From Myxococcales bacterium (lineage in GTDB: Bacteria; Myxococcota_A; Polyangia; Polyangiales; Ga0077539): a stretch of DNA of 64,000 nt. Every line of letters starts with the position of its first letter. Positions within the stretch are counted from its first letter, which is position 1. The stretch lies in assembly GCA_030652255.1 (NCBI GenBank), contig JAUSAZ010000012.1:285066-349065 (forward strand), written 5' to 3'. A program made the position numbers and the translations under genes. The notes under the pieces are model-generated. The model searched no databases. It was not told where the DNA came from and worked only from the letters and a program-made list of their open reading frames with translations. This document shows positions 44,050 to 53,480 of this stretch, one piece after another.

Positions 44050-45755
44050 AAGAAAACCTGCGCCTCTTCGCCCTCCTGCTCCTCGGGGGGGTGGCGGTGT
44101 GGTTCTTCACGCAGAAGAGCAACACGCGGCCGACGCCCTCGCTGCGCAACGTCCCGCCGCCGCCGGCCGAGACGGCGCGCCCGCCGGAGCAGACCTTCCG
44201 GGTCCGTAGCCCGCTCACGGGCGAGCCGGCCCGCTCGGGCTTCGACGCCGAGGTCACCACCCGCTCCGGGGGGCTGCGCTCGCTGCGGCTCAACGGCCGT
44301 CAGTTCGCGATGCGCCAGGCCCCGGCCGACCCGCGCACCGGCGCCCGCGGCAGCGACCACCGGATGAACCTCGCCTCCACCTGGAACGAGGACCTGCTCT
44401 CGCTGCGCACAGAGCTCACGGTGAAGCGCGGCGAGGAGACCGTGGTGCCGCCGTACGTGGACTACACCGGGCGGCAGGTGAGCGAGCGCGAGGTCGAGCT
44501 CACCTGGCAGGGCAACGACGTCGAGGTGGTGCGCACCTACCGCTCCGAGCGGCCCTTCACCATGGACGTGGAGACGCGCGTGCGAAACCTCGGCGCGCCC
44601 ATCAACGTCGAGGCCCGGGTGCCGGTGTACGAGTGGGTGCTGCGCGAGGACGAGAACGGGAAGTTCTTCCAGCGCCCCTGGCAGGTGGTCGAGGGCACCT
44701 GCCGGCACGGCACCGAGCTCTACCGCGAGGCCCGCGACAAGCTGCTCGAGCGCCGGCCCGAGGACGCGCTGCCGGGCGCGGCGAGCTTCGTCTCGCTGGG
44801 CAACACGTACTTCGAGCTCGCGGTCGTGCCGCGCGGCAACGGCGAGGCCCGCTGCCGGCTCTTCGCCGACGACCGCATCGCCGCCCCGGGGCAGGAGCCG
44901 CTGGGCAGCGTCTACGGCGCCTCCATCGGGTGGGCCCGCGCGTCGCTGGCGACGGGCGAGACCCAGCGCTACCAGGCCACGGTGTACCTCGGCCCGAAGG
45001 AGCCCGAGCTGCTCGCCGCGGTCACCGACGACCACCGGCTGACGGATACGGTCAACCTCGGGTTCTTCTCGTTCATCGCGCGGCAGCTGCTGCGCTTCCT
45101 GCGCTTCCTCCACGGCATCGTGGGCAACTGGGGCGCGGCCATCATGCTGCTCACGCTCTGCATCCGGGTGGCGCTGCTGCCGCTGCTGGCCAAGTCGATG
45201 AAGTCGATGGCCATGATGGCGAAGCTCAAGCCCGAGCTCGACGAGATCAACAAGCGCCTCGCCGACAACCAGGAGGCCAAGACCCTCGCGACGATGGAGC
45301 TGTACCGCAAGCACGGGGTCAACCCCCTGAGCGGGTGCTTCCCGCAGCTGGCCCAGCTGCCCATCTGGTGGGCGCTCTACACCACGCTCCAGACCTCGGT
45401 GGAGCTCTTCCACGCGCCCTTCATCTTCTGGTGGCGCGACCTGTCGGCGCCGGACCCCTACTACGTCCTGCCGCTGGTGCTCGGGGTGATCATGTTCCTG
45501 CAGCAGAAGCTCATGCCCCCGCAGGGCATGGACCCGGTGCAGGCGAAGATGATGACCTACTTCTTCCCGATCTTCCTGACGGGCATCTCGCTCTTCCTGC
45601 CGTCGGGCCTCGCGCTCTACATGCTCGTCAACTCGTGCCTCGGCGTGCTCCAGCAGTGGTACACGAAGCAGCAGATGGATCAGTACAAGGGCGGCACCGG
45701 CACCGGTGGCGGCTCAGCGATCCAGGTGAAGACCCTGACCGGAGACAAGCCGTGA
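44046..45755 (+). CDS. yidC: Membrane protein insertase YidC
   Basis: 569 residues. N-terminal TM ([17 protein letters not shown]), a large periplasmic domain (about 50-330, typical of Gram-negative YidC) and the conserved C-terminal insertase ([69 protein letters not shown]). Inserts membrane proteins with or without Sec. ATG 44046 overlaps yidD. Confidence 0.97.
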   Translation: MKENLRLFALLLLGGVAVWFFTQKSNTRPTPSLRNVPPPPAETARPPEQTFRVRSPLTGEPARSGFDAEVTTRSGGLRSLRLNGRQFAMRQAPADPRTGARGSDHRMNLASTWNEDLLSLRTELTVKRGEETVVPPYVDYTGRQVSEREVELTWQGNDVEVVRTYRSERPFTMDVETRVRNLGAPINVEARVPVYEWVLREDENGKFFQRPWQVVEGTCRHGTELYREARDKLLERRPEDALPGAASFVSLGNTYFELAVVPRGNGEARCRLFADDRIAAPGQEPLGSVYGASIGWARASLATGETQRYQATVYLGPKEPELLAAVTDDHRLTDTVNLGFFSFIARQLLRFLRFLHGIVGNWGAAIMLLTLCIRVALLPLLAKSMKSMAMMAKLKPELDEINKRLADNQEAKTLATMELYRKHGVNPLSGCFPQLAQLPIWWALYTTLQTSVELFHAPFIFWWRDLSAPDPYYVLPLVLGVIMFLQQKLMPPQGMDPVQAKMMTYFFPIFLTGISLFLPSGLALYMLVNSCLGVLQQWYTKQQMDQYKGGTGTGGGSAIQVKTLTGDKP

Positions 45756-46252
45756 CCGACCCGAACGACCCGTCCGCCCGCCGCCCCCTCGACCCCCGCG
45801 CCATCGACGCCGCGAGCGTGTTCCTCAAGGACACGGTCATCGCGATGGGCCTCGACGCCGACGTCAACGTCCGCGAAGAGGGCGGCGACACCGTGCTCGA
45901 GCTGAGCGGCCCCGACGCGAAGCACCTCGTGGGCAAGAAGGGCGCGACCCTCGACGCCCTGCAGCTGCTCGCCAACCGCGTGGCCACCAAGACCGTCGCG
46001 GGCGACCGCGCGAGCCTCGTGGTCGACGCCGACGGCTACCGCGCCAGGCGCGAGCGCACCCTCACCACCATGGCCCAGGAGCTCGGCGAGCGCTGCGTGA
46101 AGGAGGGCAAGGTGATCTTCATGGAGCCGCTGCCCCCGCGCGAGCGGCGCACCGTGCACATGGCCCTCGCGAAGTTCGAGGGCGTGCAGACCGAGAGCGA
46201 GGGCGAGGGCGAAGAGCGCAGGATCAAGATCATCCCGATGCCGCCTCCGTAG
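45752..46252 (+). CDS. jag: KH-R3H RNA-binding protein (Jag/KhpB)
   Basis: 166 residues, GTG start overlapping the yidC stop. A short N-terminus is followed by a KH domain (HLVGKKGATLDALQLLANRV) and an R3H domain (RRERTLTTMAQELGERCVKE ... MEPLPPRERRTVHMALAKF, with R3H-type R..H). No long N-terminal Jag_N domain. RNA-binding regulator. The family's usual next gene mnmE is not found here. Confidence 0.93.
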   Translation: MTDPNDPSARRPLDPRAIDAASVFLKDTVIAMGLDADVNVREEGGDTVLELSGPDAKHLVGKKGATLDALQLLANRVATKTVAGDRASLVVDADGYRARRERTLTTMAQELGERCVKEGKVIFMEPLPPRERRTVHMALAKFEGVQTESEGEGEERRIKIIPMPPP

Positions 46253-46337
46253 CCTGCGACCACACCTCCCTCCCCTCCCCGCGGTCCCTCCACGGGAATC
46301 CCCCGCCCCTCCGCGCCGTTACCCTCCACACCCTCTG

Positions 46338-47357
46338 ATGGACCTCCCCGATCGACTCGCGGGTACGCTCCTCGGCACCGCCCTCGGCGACGCCCTCGGG
46401 CTGCCCATGGAGATGCTCCCCGCGCGGGTCATCGCCCGGCGCTTCCCCCGCCTCGACCGCTTCCACCTGCTCGGGCGCACGGGCTTCGTGTCCGACGACA
46501 CCGAGCAGTCGGCGCTCGTCGCGCAGAGCCTCGCGCGCCACCCGGGAGACCCCGACGGCGCCGTGCGGGCCTTCCGCCGCTCGCTGCTCGGGTGGTTCCT
46601 TCGGCTGCCGTGGGGCATCGGGCTCGGGACCCTGCGCGCCTGCTGCCGCATCGCCCTCGGGCTGCGCCGCACGGGGGTGCCCACGGCGGGCAACGGGGCG
46701 GCGATGCGCGCGGCCGTGGTCGGGGTGCTCCTGCACGCAGACGAGGCCGGGCGGCGGGCGATGTCCGACGCGCTCGCGCGGGTGACGCACACCGACCCGC
46801 GGGCCGTGGAGGGCGCGCGCTACGTCGCCGAGGTCGCCGGGGCCCTGGTGGAGAGCGACGACCGCGGGGCGGCGCTCGCGGCGGCGAGGTCGGCGGTGGG
46901 AGAGCCGTTGCTGGGCGCGGCCATCGAGCGGGCGCTCGTCCTCGCGCGCGACGGCGCGGCGCCCGAGGTGGCGGCGGCGGCGCTCGGCACCACCGGGTAC
47001 GTCGTGCACACGGTGCCCTTCGCGGCGTACGTGTTCGCGCGCTGGGGCGACGACCCCATGGCGGCGATCGCGGCGGTGATCCGCGCGGGCGGCGACACGG
47101 ACTCCATCGGCGCCATCGTGGGCGCCTGGTGCGGGGCGCTCGGCGGCGAAGCGGCCCTGCCCGCCGGGCTCATCGCGGAGCTGCACGACGGGCCCTTCGG
47201 GCCGACGCACCTCCGGGCGCTGGCGCGCGACCTCGCGGGGGCGGCGGCCGGGAGGGCCGCGGTGGCGACCTACAGCCCGGCGTATGCGATGGCGCGCAAC
47301 CTCGCGCTCTACCCCGTGGTGATCGCCCACGCGCTGCGCCGCATCGTGCCGTACTGA
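46338..47357 (+). CDS. ADP-ribosylglycohydrolase-family protein
   Basis: 339 residues, ATG 46338. ADP-ribosylglycohydrolase (DraG-like) motifs: GTLLGTALGDALGLPMEML, GRTGFVSDDTEQSALVA and the metal-binding IRAGGDTDSIGAIVGAW near the C-terminus. Family enzymes remove ADP-ribose from proteins or other substrates using two magnesium ions. It follows jag at 86 bp and is not part of the ribosomal cluster in related organisms. It ends in palindromic element C. Confidence 0.9.
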   Translation: MDLPDRLAGTLLGTALGDALGLPMEMLPARVIARRFPRLDRFHLLGRTGFVSDDTEQSALVAQSLARHPGDPDGAVRAFRRSLLGWFLRLPWGIGLGTLRACCRIALGLRRTGVPTAGNGAAMRAAVVGVLLHADEAGRRAMSDALARVTHTDPRAVEGARYVAEVAGALVESDDRGAALAAARSAVGEPLLGAAIERALVLARDGAAPEVAAAALGTTGYVVHTVPFAAYVFARWGDDPMAAIAAVIRAGGDTDSIGAIVGAWCGALGGEAALPAGLIAELHDGPFGPTHLRALARDLAGAAAGRAAVATYSPAYAMARNLALYPVVIAHALRRIVPY

Positions 47358-47360
47358 GCT

Positions 47361-47720
47361 TCGATGGGGGGATTCAGAGCGTTGGCCCGGTGGGTTGAGT
47401 ACAGCGTGCGTACCCTCCCATCCCGCTTGCGGACCGGGGTTTGGCGTTCGCCTGCACCCCGGGCAAGCGAATGCAGGCGCCCGCTTCGCGGGCTTTCGAG
47501 CCGGAATCCGATGGTGCTTCTGGAGTGAATTCGGGCCTGCGAAACGCCGTCCGGAAGGCTCCATGACCTCTCTGTTCGATAGCCCGCGAAGCGGGCGCCT
47601 GCAGTCGCTTGCCCGGGGTGCAGGCGAACGCCAAACCCCGGTCCGTAGTCGGGGATCGGGGTATTCGACTCACCCCGTGCTCAAGCAACCAGACCAACGC
47701 TTTAGGGGGATTGGCCTCGA
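47361..47720. repeat. Palindromic repeat element C (MITE-like inverted repeat)
   Basis: The inner arms 47432-47494 and 47581-47643 are 63 bp each and differ at one position only (inverted repeat). Imperfect homology extends outwards, e.g. GCGTTGG-type words at both ends, to about 47361 and 47720, with an 86-bp core. Each inner arm holds a further small palindrome CCCGC.TTCG.CGGG (GCCCGCTTCGCGGGC). No coding content, no transposase. Not related to elements A/B. It accounts for the 394-bp gap between the ADP-ribosylglycohydrolase and TVP38-like genes. Confidence 0.85.
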
Positions 47721-47751
47721 CGGCCCATCCATGCGAGGGAGCAGCACGCCG

Positions 47752-48399
47752 ATGCGGAGGATGAAGGTCGCGCTGGTGCTGGCGGTGCTCGCGGCGCTGG
47801 GCGTCGCGTGGCGCACCGGCGTGCTGCGGCAGTTCAGCGACCCGGCGAGCGTGAAGGCGACGCTGCTCGCGCTCGGCCCGTGGGGCTACGTGGTCTACGT
47901 GCTGTCCTACGCGGCGCTCCAGCCCTTCGGCGTGCCGGGGACGGTGTTCATCCTGGCGGCGCCGCTCATCTGGCCCTGGCCGGTGGCCTACGCCCTCTCG
48001 ATGACCGGGACGATGGCGGCCAGCGTGGTGGGCTTCTCCTTCGCGCGCTTCGTCGCCCGCGACTGGATCGCGCCGCGCATCCCCGTGCGCTTCCGCGCCT
48101 ACGACGAGGCGCTCGCGAAGCGGGCCTTCGCGACGGTGGTCACGCTGCGGCTCATCTTCTGGATGCCGCCGCTGCTGCACGCCTTCTTCGGGGTGTCGAA
48201 GGTGCGCTTCGCGACGCACTTCTGGGGCTCGCTCGTGGGGTACGTGATCCCGCTGCTGCTGGTGAGCTACTTCGGGCAGCGGCTCTTCGACGTGCTCAAG
48301 CGCGTGCCGGGCGAGCAGTGGGCGCTGATGGGCGTCGCGGCGGCGACGGTCGCGCTCGGCGCCTGGGCGTGGCGGCGGTGGAGCGGCGGGCGTAGCTGA
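47752..48399 (+). CDS. TVP38/TMEM64-family (DedA-like) membrane protein
   Basis: 215 residues. Start 47752 (MRRMKVALVLAVLAALG) has GAGGGAG about 10 bp upstream; other in-frame ATGs at 47731 and 47761 are possible. Family motifs: FGVPGTVFILAAPLIWPWPV, GFSFARFVARDW, and the last helices. Five or so TM helices. Family members are lipid scramblase-like or polyprenyl-lipid transport proteins; role here is unknown. The long open frame upstream of 47752 is element C, not protein. Confidence 0.85.
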   Translation: MRRMKVALVLAVLAALGVAWRTGVLRQFSDPASVKATLLALGPWGYVVYVLSYAALQPFGVPGTVFILAAPLIWPWPVAYALSMTGTMAASVVGFSFARFVARDWIAPRIPVRFRAYDEALAKRAFATVVTLRLIFWMPPLLHAFFGVSKVRFATHFWGSLVGYVIPLLLVSYFGQRLFDVLKRVPGEQWALMGVAAATVALGAWAWRRWSGGRS

Positions 48400-48455
48400 A
48401 GCCACGGCGGGTCCGGGCGACCCCAACCGCCCGTCCATGCCCCGTCGGTACCTGC

Positions 48456-49037
48456 TCACACCTCCGTCGACGGCGGCCACCACGGCGCGAGGTCGAACGC
48501 CCCGTCGAAGGGCGGCAACGACAGCACCTCGGTTTCGCCTCCGGCTGCGACCCGCACCGGCACGCCGTCGCTCCCCGCGTACACCTCCACCAGCCGCAGC
48601 GTCGGATCGACCAGCCACACGTGGACCACCCCTGACGCCAGGTAGCGCGGGAGCTTCTTGAGGCGATCGGTGCGCGCCGTGCTCCCGGGTGACAGCACCT
48701 CGCAGCACCAGTCGGGCACGATCGTCAGCGGGTTCTCATCCGGCAGCTCGGGCACCCGCTCGACGCGCCACCCGCACAGGTCCGGGACCAGCAGGCGCGG
48801 ACCGAAGCGCACCTCGACCTCGACCTCGATCCACCACCCGGTGCCGCCCTCGTTGACGTCGAGGCCGCGCAGGGCCTTGAGCACCGCGCGCTGCCCGCGC
48901 CGATGTCCCTTCCCGGGCCGCCCCATGGTGTGCAGCACGCCCGGGTCGAGGATCTCCCCCGTGACCCCCTCGGGCAGGGCCTGGATCTGTCGGTAGAGCG
49001 TCTCGAAGTCCGGCGTCTTCGCAGAGGCGTCACCCAT
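48456..49037 (-). CDS. Uma2-family (DUF820) endonuclease-like protein
   Basis: 193 residues, start 49037. The Uma2/DUF820 layout is present: a PD-(D/E)XK-type fold with LLVPDLCGWRVER and WCCEVLSPGSTARTDRLKKL, then HVWLVDPTLRLVEVY. Uma2 proteins are predicted restriction-endonuclease-like and widely expanded in Myxococcota and Cyanobacteria; biological role unclear. Convergent to the TVP38-like gene. Confidence 0.88.
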   Translation of the reverse strand: MGDASAKTPDFETLYRQIQALPEGVTGEILDPGVLHTMGRPGKGHRRGQRAVLKALRGLDVNEGGTGWWIEVEVEVRFGPRLLVPDLCGWRVERVPELPDENPLTIVPDWCCEVLSPGSTARTDRLKKLPRYLASGVVHVWLVDPTLRLVEVYAGSDGVPVRVAAGGETEVLSLPPFDGAFDLAPWWPPSTEV

Positions 49038-49090
49038 GGCTCGCGAGCATCGCGCGGGGCCGCGGCACCGGCAAGCGCGCGCGCCGCAGA

Positions 49091-49831
49091 CTATCCCAGC
49101 ACGCGCTTGCGGGCCGCCGCCGTGATGTGCGGCGGCGCCCCGACGCCCTTCGCCATCTGCCGCACGGCCTCGGCCGAGCAGCCCGCGAGCGCCTTCACGC
49201 CGACGTCGTTGGGGGTCTTCGGGTTGCGCGCGAGGGCCTCGGCCACCGTCGCGCGGCCCATCCACTCCGGGCGCTCGGCGACCAGCTTGAGCAGCTCCGG
49301 CGCGGCCTGCGGGTTGCGCGCGAGGGCGACCACCTCCTCCAGGCTCATCCGCGGGTTCTTCAACACGTGCGGGTGCAGCGCCCGGTTGCGATCGCGCAGG
49401 GCCGCCGCGCGCTCGTCGCGCCCGCCGTGCTGGGCCAGGCGCATCTTCTCCACGGTCGGGAGCGAGTCCCACGAGAGCGCCGCGTCCGCCGCGGGGGCCT
49501 CCCTCGCCGCGCGCCCGTCGACGCGCTCGTGCCGCGACGCCGCAGCGCCCGCGCCGTCAGGGCCCAGGCCCGCCAGCAGCGCCCGCACCGCGTCGACCGC
49601 CACGGCGTCGATGGCCAGCGCGATCCCCTGCCCCGGCGTGACCGCGAGCACCTCGCCCTCCAGGGCCACCGCGCGCCCGTCCGGCGCGACGATCTCCAGC
49701 CCGCAGCGCGCGCCGTAGGACAGCTCGGCCGGCGGCGGCGCCAGGACGTAGAGCCCGCCGCGCGCGATCTGGGTCTCGAAGTCGCGCTGCAGCTCGTCGC
49801 GGCGCGCGTAGGTGACGCGGTACTGCTCCAT
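49091..49831 (-). CDS. PilZ-like domain protein with C-terminal helical repeats
   Basis: 246 residues, start 49831 with GGAGG 8 bp upstream. Residues 1-95 match the PilZ-like layout (VTYARRDELQRDFETQIARG, then strand GLEIVAPDGRAVALEGEVL, VTPGQGIALAID), though the c-di-GMP-binding RxxxR and D/NxSxxG motifs are only partly visible. The rest is helical with NPRMSLEEVV, RNPQAAPELLKLVAERPEW and RNPKTPNDVG, repeats spaced like LRV/HEAT-type units. Such proteins occur in myxobacterial motility loci. Function open. Confidence 0.65.
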   Translation of the reverse strand: MEQYRVTYARRDELQRDFETQIARGGLYVLAPPPAELSYGARCGLEIVAPDGRAVALEGEVLAVTPGQGIALAIDAVAVDAVRALLAGLGPDGAGAAASRHERVDGRAAREAPAADAALSWDSLPTVEKMRLAQHGGRDERAAALRDRNRALHPHVLKNPRMSLEEVVALARNPQAAPELLKLVAERPEWMGRATVAEALARNPKTPNDVGVKALAGCSAEAVRQMAKGVGAPPHITAAARKRVLG

Positions 49832-49921
49832 CCCGACGTCCTCCCACGCGGGCGTGGGTGCGGTCCACCTCGGCAGGCGGCGCCTTGACAACTCCTCGCT
49901 TCGCGGCGACAGCCCGCGGTC

Positions 49922-51664
49922 ATGAACCGTGGGTTGATCTGGATGGTGGTGAGCTCGTTGGCTGCGCTCGGATGCGCCAACGGCGAGGAGATGCGGCTGG
50001 ACGATGACGCGGGTACGACCCCGGACGTCCCCACCGCCATGGACATGCCGGTCACGCCGGTGAACTGCGGCGCCGTCACCCAGTGCGGCACCTGCGCGAG
50101 CCTCGGCCCCTGCGGCTGGTGCGGCGCCACCGGCACCTGCATCGCCGGCAACGCCACCGGGCCCTCCGCCGGCGCCTGCGCCACGGGCTGGACCAACGCG
50201 CCCGACCGCTGCCCCGCCGTCGACGCGGGCTCCCCGGTGACCGACACGGGCACCACCACGCCGGTCGACGCGGGCACCACCACGCCGGTCGACGCGGGCA
50301 CTCCCATCGTCGACGCGGGCACCCCCATCGTCGACGCGGGCCCGGCCTCCGACGCGGGCGACCCCTGCGCGAGCTCGGCCACCTGCGGCGGCTGTACGGC
50401 GCGGGCGTCGTGCGGGTTCTGTCAGGCCTCGGGCCGGTGCCAGACCGGCGGGCGCGACGCCCCCACGATGGGCCCGTCGTGCGCGAGCGGCTGGTCGTGG
50501 CTGTCGTCGCAGTGCACCGCCACCGGCGCGGACGGCGGCGCCGACGCGGGCACCCCGGCCGACCCGTGCGCCTCGGCCGCGGACTGCGGCGCGTGCACCC
50601 AGCGCTCGCAGTGCGGCTGGTGCCCGGGCATCAACCGCTGCCTGCTCGGCACCGGCACCGGGCCCAACACCATGGCCGCCACCTGCGGGTCGTGGGCGTG
50701 GTTCACCGGGCAGTGCGCCAGCGGCGACGGCGGAGCTCCGCGCGACGCGGGCCCGACGGTCGACGCGGGCGACCCCTGCGTCAGCGCCACCACCTGCTCG
50801 GCCTGCACCGGGCGCTCGCAGTGCGGCTGGTGCCCGGGCGCCAACCGCTGCGCCGTCGGCACGGCGTCGGGCCCCGACGGCGTGGTCGCGAGCTGCGGCT
50901 CGTGGGCCTGGCTGGGCTCGCAGTGCTCCACCGACGCGGGCGTCGATGCGGGCGTCGACGCGGGCACCCAGGGTCCGGGCGTGCCGGGCTTCGGCAACCC
51001 GACGACCTTCAACCCCGCGGACGTGGCGCGGGCCTGCCCGGCGGGCGGCACGCTGCGGCTCCAGGTGACGCGGGTCTTCGCGACCCCGCGGCGCCCCGAC
51101 GGCAACGGCTGGGACGGCATCCCCGGGATCACGGACTTCGTCTGCGGCGCCAGCGCCGACCGGGTGCGCGAGGTGCTGCGCGACCAGATCAACGGCATCC
51201 GGATGGACGTCGGCGACGCGGCCGATCGGGTGGTGGGCGACGCCTTCCGCAACGTGGTGGCGACGCAGTGCGGGGCGGGGGCGAACTGGTTCCTCGGGCG
51301 CTGGGAGGGCCCGGACATGTACGCGCTGATGTACTCGCCGGACTCGGCGGTCTCGCCGCGCTGGCGCACCTCCACCGAGAACGACTCGTGGGAGGCCCCG
51401 CGCGCCGGCGCCACCTGGAGCAACGCCTTCGTCGAGGTGCCCTGCACGGCACTCGCGACGAGCAGCTTCCGCCTCGAGGTGCGCGACGAGGAGCTCTTCA
51501 CCCTCTGGGAGCTGATGGGTCAGACCAGCTTCCGCGCGAGCGAGGTGTCACCCCGGGCGATGTGCACGGGCGTCGCGTTCCGCGAGGGCTTCGGCGGCGT
51601 CGCGGGCGTGCTCTTCCGCACCACCGTCACCGGCGCCGCCCAGAACTGCACCGGCCTCCGCTAA
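49922..51664 (+). CDS. PSI-repeat cysteine-rich lipoprotein
   Basis: 580 residues, ATG 49922 (MNRGLIWMVVSSLAALGC). Lipobox LGC. Four PSI/plexin-like modules follow, of the form C..C..CT.RSQCGWCPG.NRC (about 45-100, 145-195, 215-260, 280-330), separated by Asp/Ala/Gly/Thr-rich linkers made by tandem DNA repeats. The C-terminal ~230 residues (about 345-580) are beta-rich with Cys and contain TLRLQVTRVFATPRRPD and LWELMGQTSFRASEVSP; no named family. Surface protein, probably binding. Confidence 0.82.
   Translation: MNRGLIWMVVSSLAALGCANGEEMRLDDDAGTTPDVPTAMDMPVTPVNCGAVTQCGTCASLGPCGWCGATGTCIAGNATGPSAGACATGWTNAPDRCPAVDAGSPVTDTGTTTPVDAGTTTPVDAGTPIVDAGTPIVDAGPASDAGDPCASSATCGGCTARASCGFCQASGRCQTGGRDAPTMGPSCASGWSWLSSQCTATGADGGADAGTPADPCASAADCGACTQRSQCGWCPGINRCLLGTGTGPNTMAATCGSWAWFTGQCASGDGGAPRDAGPTVDAGDPCVSATTCSACTGRSQCGWCPGANRCAVGTASGPDGVVASCGSWAWLGSQCSTDAGVDAGVDAGTQGPGVPGFGNPTTFNPADVARACPAGGTLRLQVTRVFATPRRPDGNGWDGIPGITDFVCGASADRVREVLRDQINGIRMDVGDAADRVVGDAFRNVVATQCGAGANWFLGRWEGPDMYALMYSPDSAVSPRWRTSTENDSWEAPRAGATWSNAFVEVPCTALATSSFRLEVRDEELFTLWELMGQTSFRASEVSPRAMCTGVAFREGFGGVAGVLFRTTVTGAAQNCTGLR
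50250..50342. repeat. 24- and 21-bp tandem repeats encoding VDAG linkers
   Basis: Two 24-bp copies of GGCACCACCACGCCGGTCG-type sequence followed by two 21-bp copies with CCCATCG, all ending in GACGCG. They encode TTPVDAG and TPIVDAG between PSI modules. Minisatellite of likely slippage origin. Confidence 0.8.
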
Positions 51665-51714
51665 GCCTCCCCGACTCTCCCCTCGGCGCCTCCCCCCCGG
51701 CGGCGCCGACGGGT

Positions 51715-53238
51715 TCACCGCAGGATCACGTCCGCCACGACCGAGCCCGCCGCGATGCCGCCCCCGAGGGCGAGCACCGAGGCCATCGCCCAGAGCGCCC
51801 ACCGACGGGCCTTCGCGGGCGCGACCACCTGCGCGGGCGGCGGCGGCGCCGACAGGGGCGTCCACTTCCGCGTGGGCAGCTCGCAGGGGTCGGGCATCTC
51901 GAGCTTCGTCGCGGGCTCCAGCACCACGTCGGCGTCGTGCTTCTTCGCCCCGTCGGGCACCGCCGCGTCGGGCACGTCCTCGACGCGCCAGCCGCGCGGC
52001 GCGACCGCCTCGGCGGACACCTGCGGCTCGACGAAGCCGCGGAAGCCCCGCGACGGCAGCGTGGGGGCGCGCAGGATGCTCTTGCGCTGCACCGCCCGCA
52101 CGCCCGAGTCGCTCGCCAGCGCGCTGCGGCTCTCCGGCTCGGCGCTCGCCGGGGGGACGCTCGCCCGCTCGGGCATCATGTTCGCGGGCATCACGTCGAA
52201 GGACTCGCGGGTCGCCGCCGGGTCCGTCGCCCGCAGCGCCGAGCGCTCGCGCGCGATGCGGGTGCGCGCCACGGACTCCATGAAGGCGCCGAGCTCGTCG
52301 TTGGTGGCGAGCCGCGACGGGGAGGCCTCGCGCAGCGCCGCCGCGAAGTCCTTCGCCGTGGCGAAGCGCTCCGCGGGGTCGATGGAGAGCGCGCGCATCA
52401 CGACCGTGCAGAGGGCGCCGGGCAGGTCGCCGCGCACCGAGGAGAGGTCGAGGGCGGCCTCGCGGGCCCGCAGGCGGGCCTCGTTGAAGCCCGTGCGCGA
52501 CGGGAAGAGCCGCTGGAGGGTGAGCGCCTCCCAGAGCACCACGCCCGCGGAGAAGACGTCGGCGCGGCGGTCGTAGCGCTGCGCCTGGATGACCTCCGGG
52601 GCCATGTACGCGAGCTTGCCCTTGAGCATGCCCGGGGACGTGAAGGCCACGCGGCCCTCGGCGCGCGCGCTGCCGAAGCCCGAGATGCGGGCGACGCCGT
52701 CGACGCCGATGAGGATGTGCTGCGGCGACACGTCGCGGTGCACCACGGACATGGGCAGGCCCTTCTCCGTGAGCAGCTCGTGGGCGGCGTGCAGGCCCTC
52801 GAGGGCGTCGGCGAGCACGCGCACCACCACGCTGGTCGGGAGCACCCGGCGCAGCGCCGTGGCGGTCTGCTGCACGGCGGCGAGCGAGTCGCCCTGGATG
52901 TACTCCATCGCGGTGTAGAGCTCGGCGCCCTCGCTCGCGCCCTCGAAGAGGGACACGGCGTTGGGGTGGCGCAGCGAGGTCATGATGCGCGCCTCGTCGA
53001 TGAACATCGGCGCGAAGCTCTCGTCGACCGCGAGGTGCGGGTGCATCCGGCGCAGCGCCACGACGATCTCGGGGAGCTGGCGGTGCCGGGCGAGGTGCAC
53101 CGAGGCCATGGTGCCGCCGCCGATGCGGGTCACGAGGTCGAAGGGCCCAACCACGGACGGCGCCTGCGGGGGGCGGAGCGACGCCGGGGCGTTGGAGATT
53201 CGCGGACTGCGAGCGAGCGCGCGAGCGGTGGTACCCAT
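51715..53238 (-). CDS. Hanks-type pseudokinase with C-terminal TM helix
   Basis: 507 residues, ATG 53238. The kinase fold is present from about 30 to 300: Gly loop IGGGTMASV, alpha-C DEARIM, APE-type YMAPEVIQ, DVFSAGVVLWE. Three catalytic residues are lost: VALK is VALRR (Arg63 in place of the lysine), HRD is kept but the Asn of HRDxxPxN is His174, and DFG is GFG (Gly187). Kinase activity is thus improbable; it could bind nucleotide or scaffold a partner. A Pro/Glu/Ala linker, Cys-poor, and one TM helix near the C-terminus (about 482-502) follow. It sits between the PSI and RCC1 lipoproteins. Confidence 0.88.
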   Translation of the reverse strand: MGTTARALARSPRISNAPASLRPPQAPSVVGPFDLVTRIGGGTMASVHLARHRQLPEIVVALRRMHPHLAVDESFAPMFIDEARIMTSLRHPNAVSLFEGASEGAELYTAMEYIQGDSLAAVQQTATALRRVLPTSVVVRVLADALEGLHAAHELLTEKGLPMSVVHRDVSPQHILIGVDGVARISGFGSARAEGRVAFTSPGMLKGKLAYMAPEVIQAQRYDRRADVFSAGVVLWEALTLQRLFPSRTGFNEARLRAREAALDLSSVRGDLPGALCTVVMRALSIDPAERFATAKDFAAALREASPSRLATNDELGAFMESVARTRIARERSALRATDPAATRESFDVMPANMMPERASVPPASAEPESRSALASDSGVRAVQRKSILRAPTLPSRGFRGFVEPQVSAEAVAPRGWRVEDVPDAAVPDGAKKHDADVVLEPATKLEMPDPCELPTRKWTPLSAPPPPAQVVAPAKARRWALWAMASVLALGGGIAAGSVVADVILR

Positions 53239-53377
53239 GGCCTCGGCGGTTATCAGAGCGGCGGAGCTCCCCGCAAAAATCCGTCGCACATTCTCCCCGC
53301 CGAACCGACCGCGGACGGAGCGTCGCGCCGCAAGCTTGACTGGGCGAATCCGGCACGGATCACCGCCGCGCAGCCCC

Positions 53378-53393
53378 TCGCATGAGCATGCGA
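53378..53393. promoter_or_regulatory. Small inverted repeat upstream of the RCC1 lipoprotein
   Basis: TCGCAT-GAGC-ATGCGA, a 6-bp-arm dyad about 90 bp before the start at 53481, in the divergent region shared with the pseudokinase gene. May be an operator; might also be chance in GC-rich DNA. Confidence 0.3.
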
Positions 53394-53480
53394 TAGCGAC
53401 CGCCGACCTGGGGAACCTACCGTCCGCGAGTGGCGGAGACCGCGCGGGTATCGCCGCCGCGCCAACGGGAGGTCAAGACG

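Noticed and set aside
47395..47751. N-terminal extension of the TVP38-like gene through element C
   Set aside because: The DNA is a non-coding inverted repeat and the extension has no signal or domain; the start at 47752 has a ribosome binding site.
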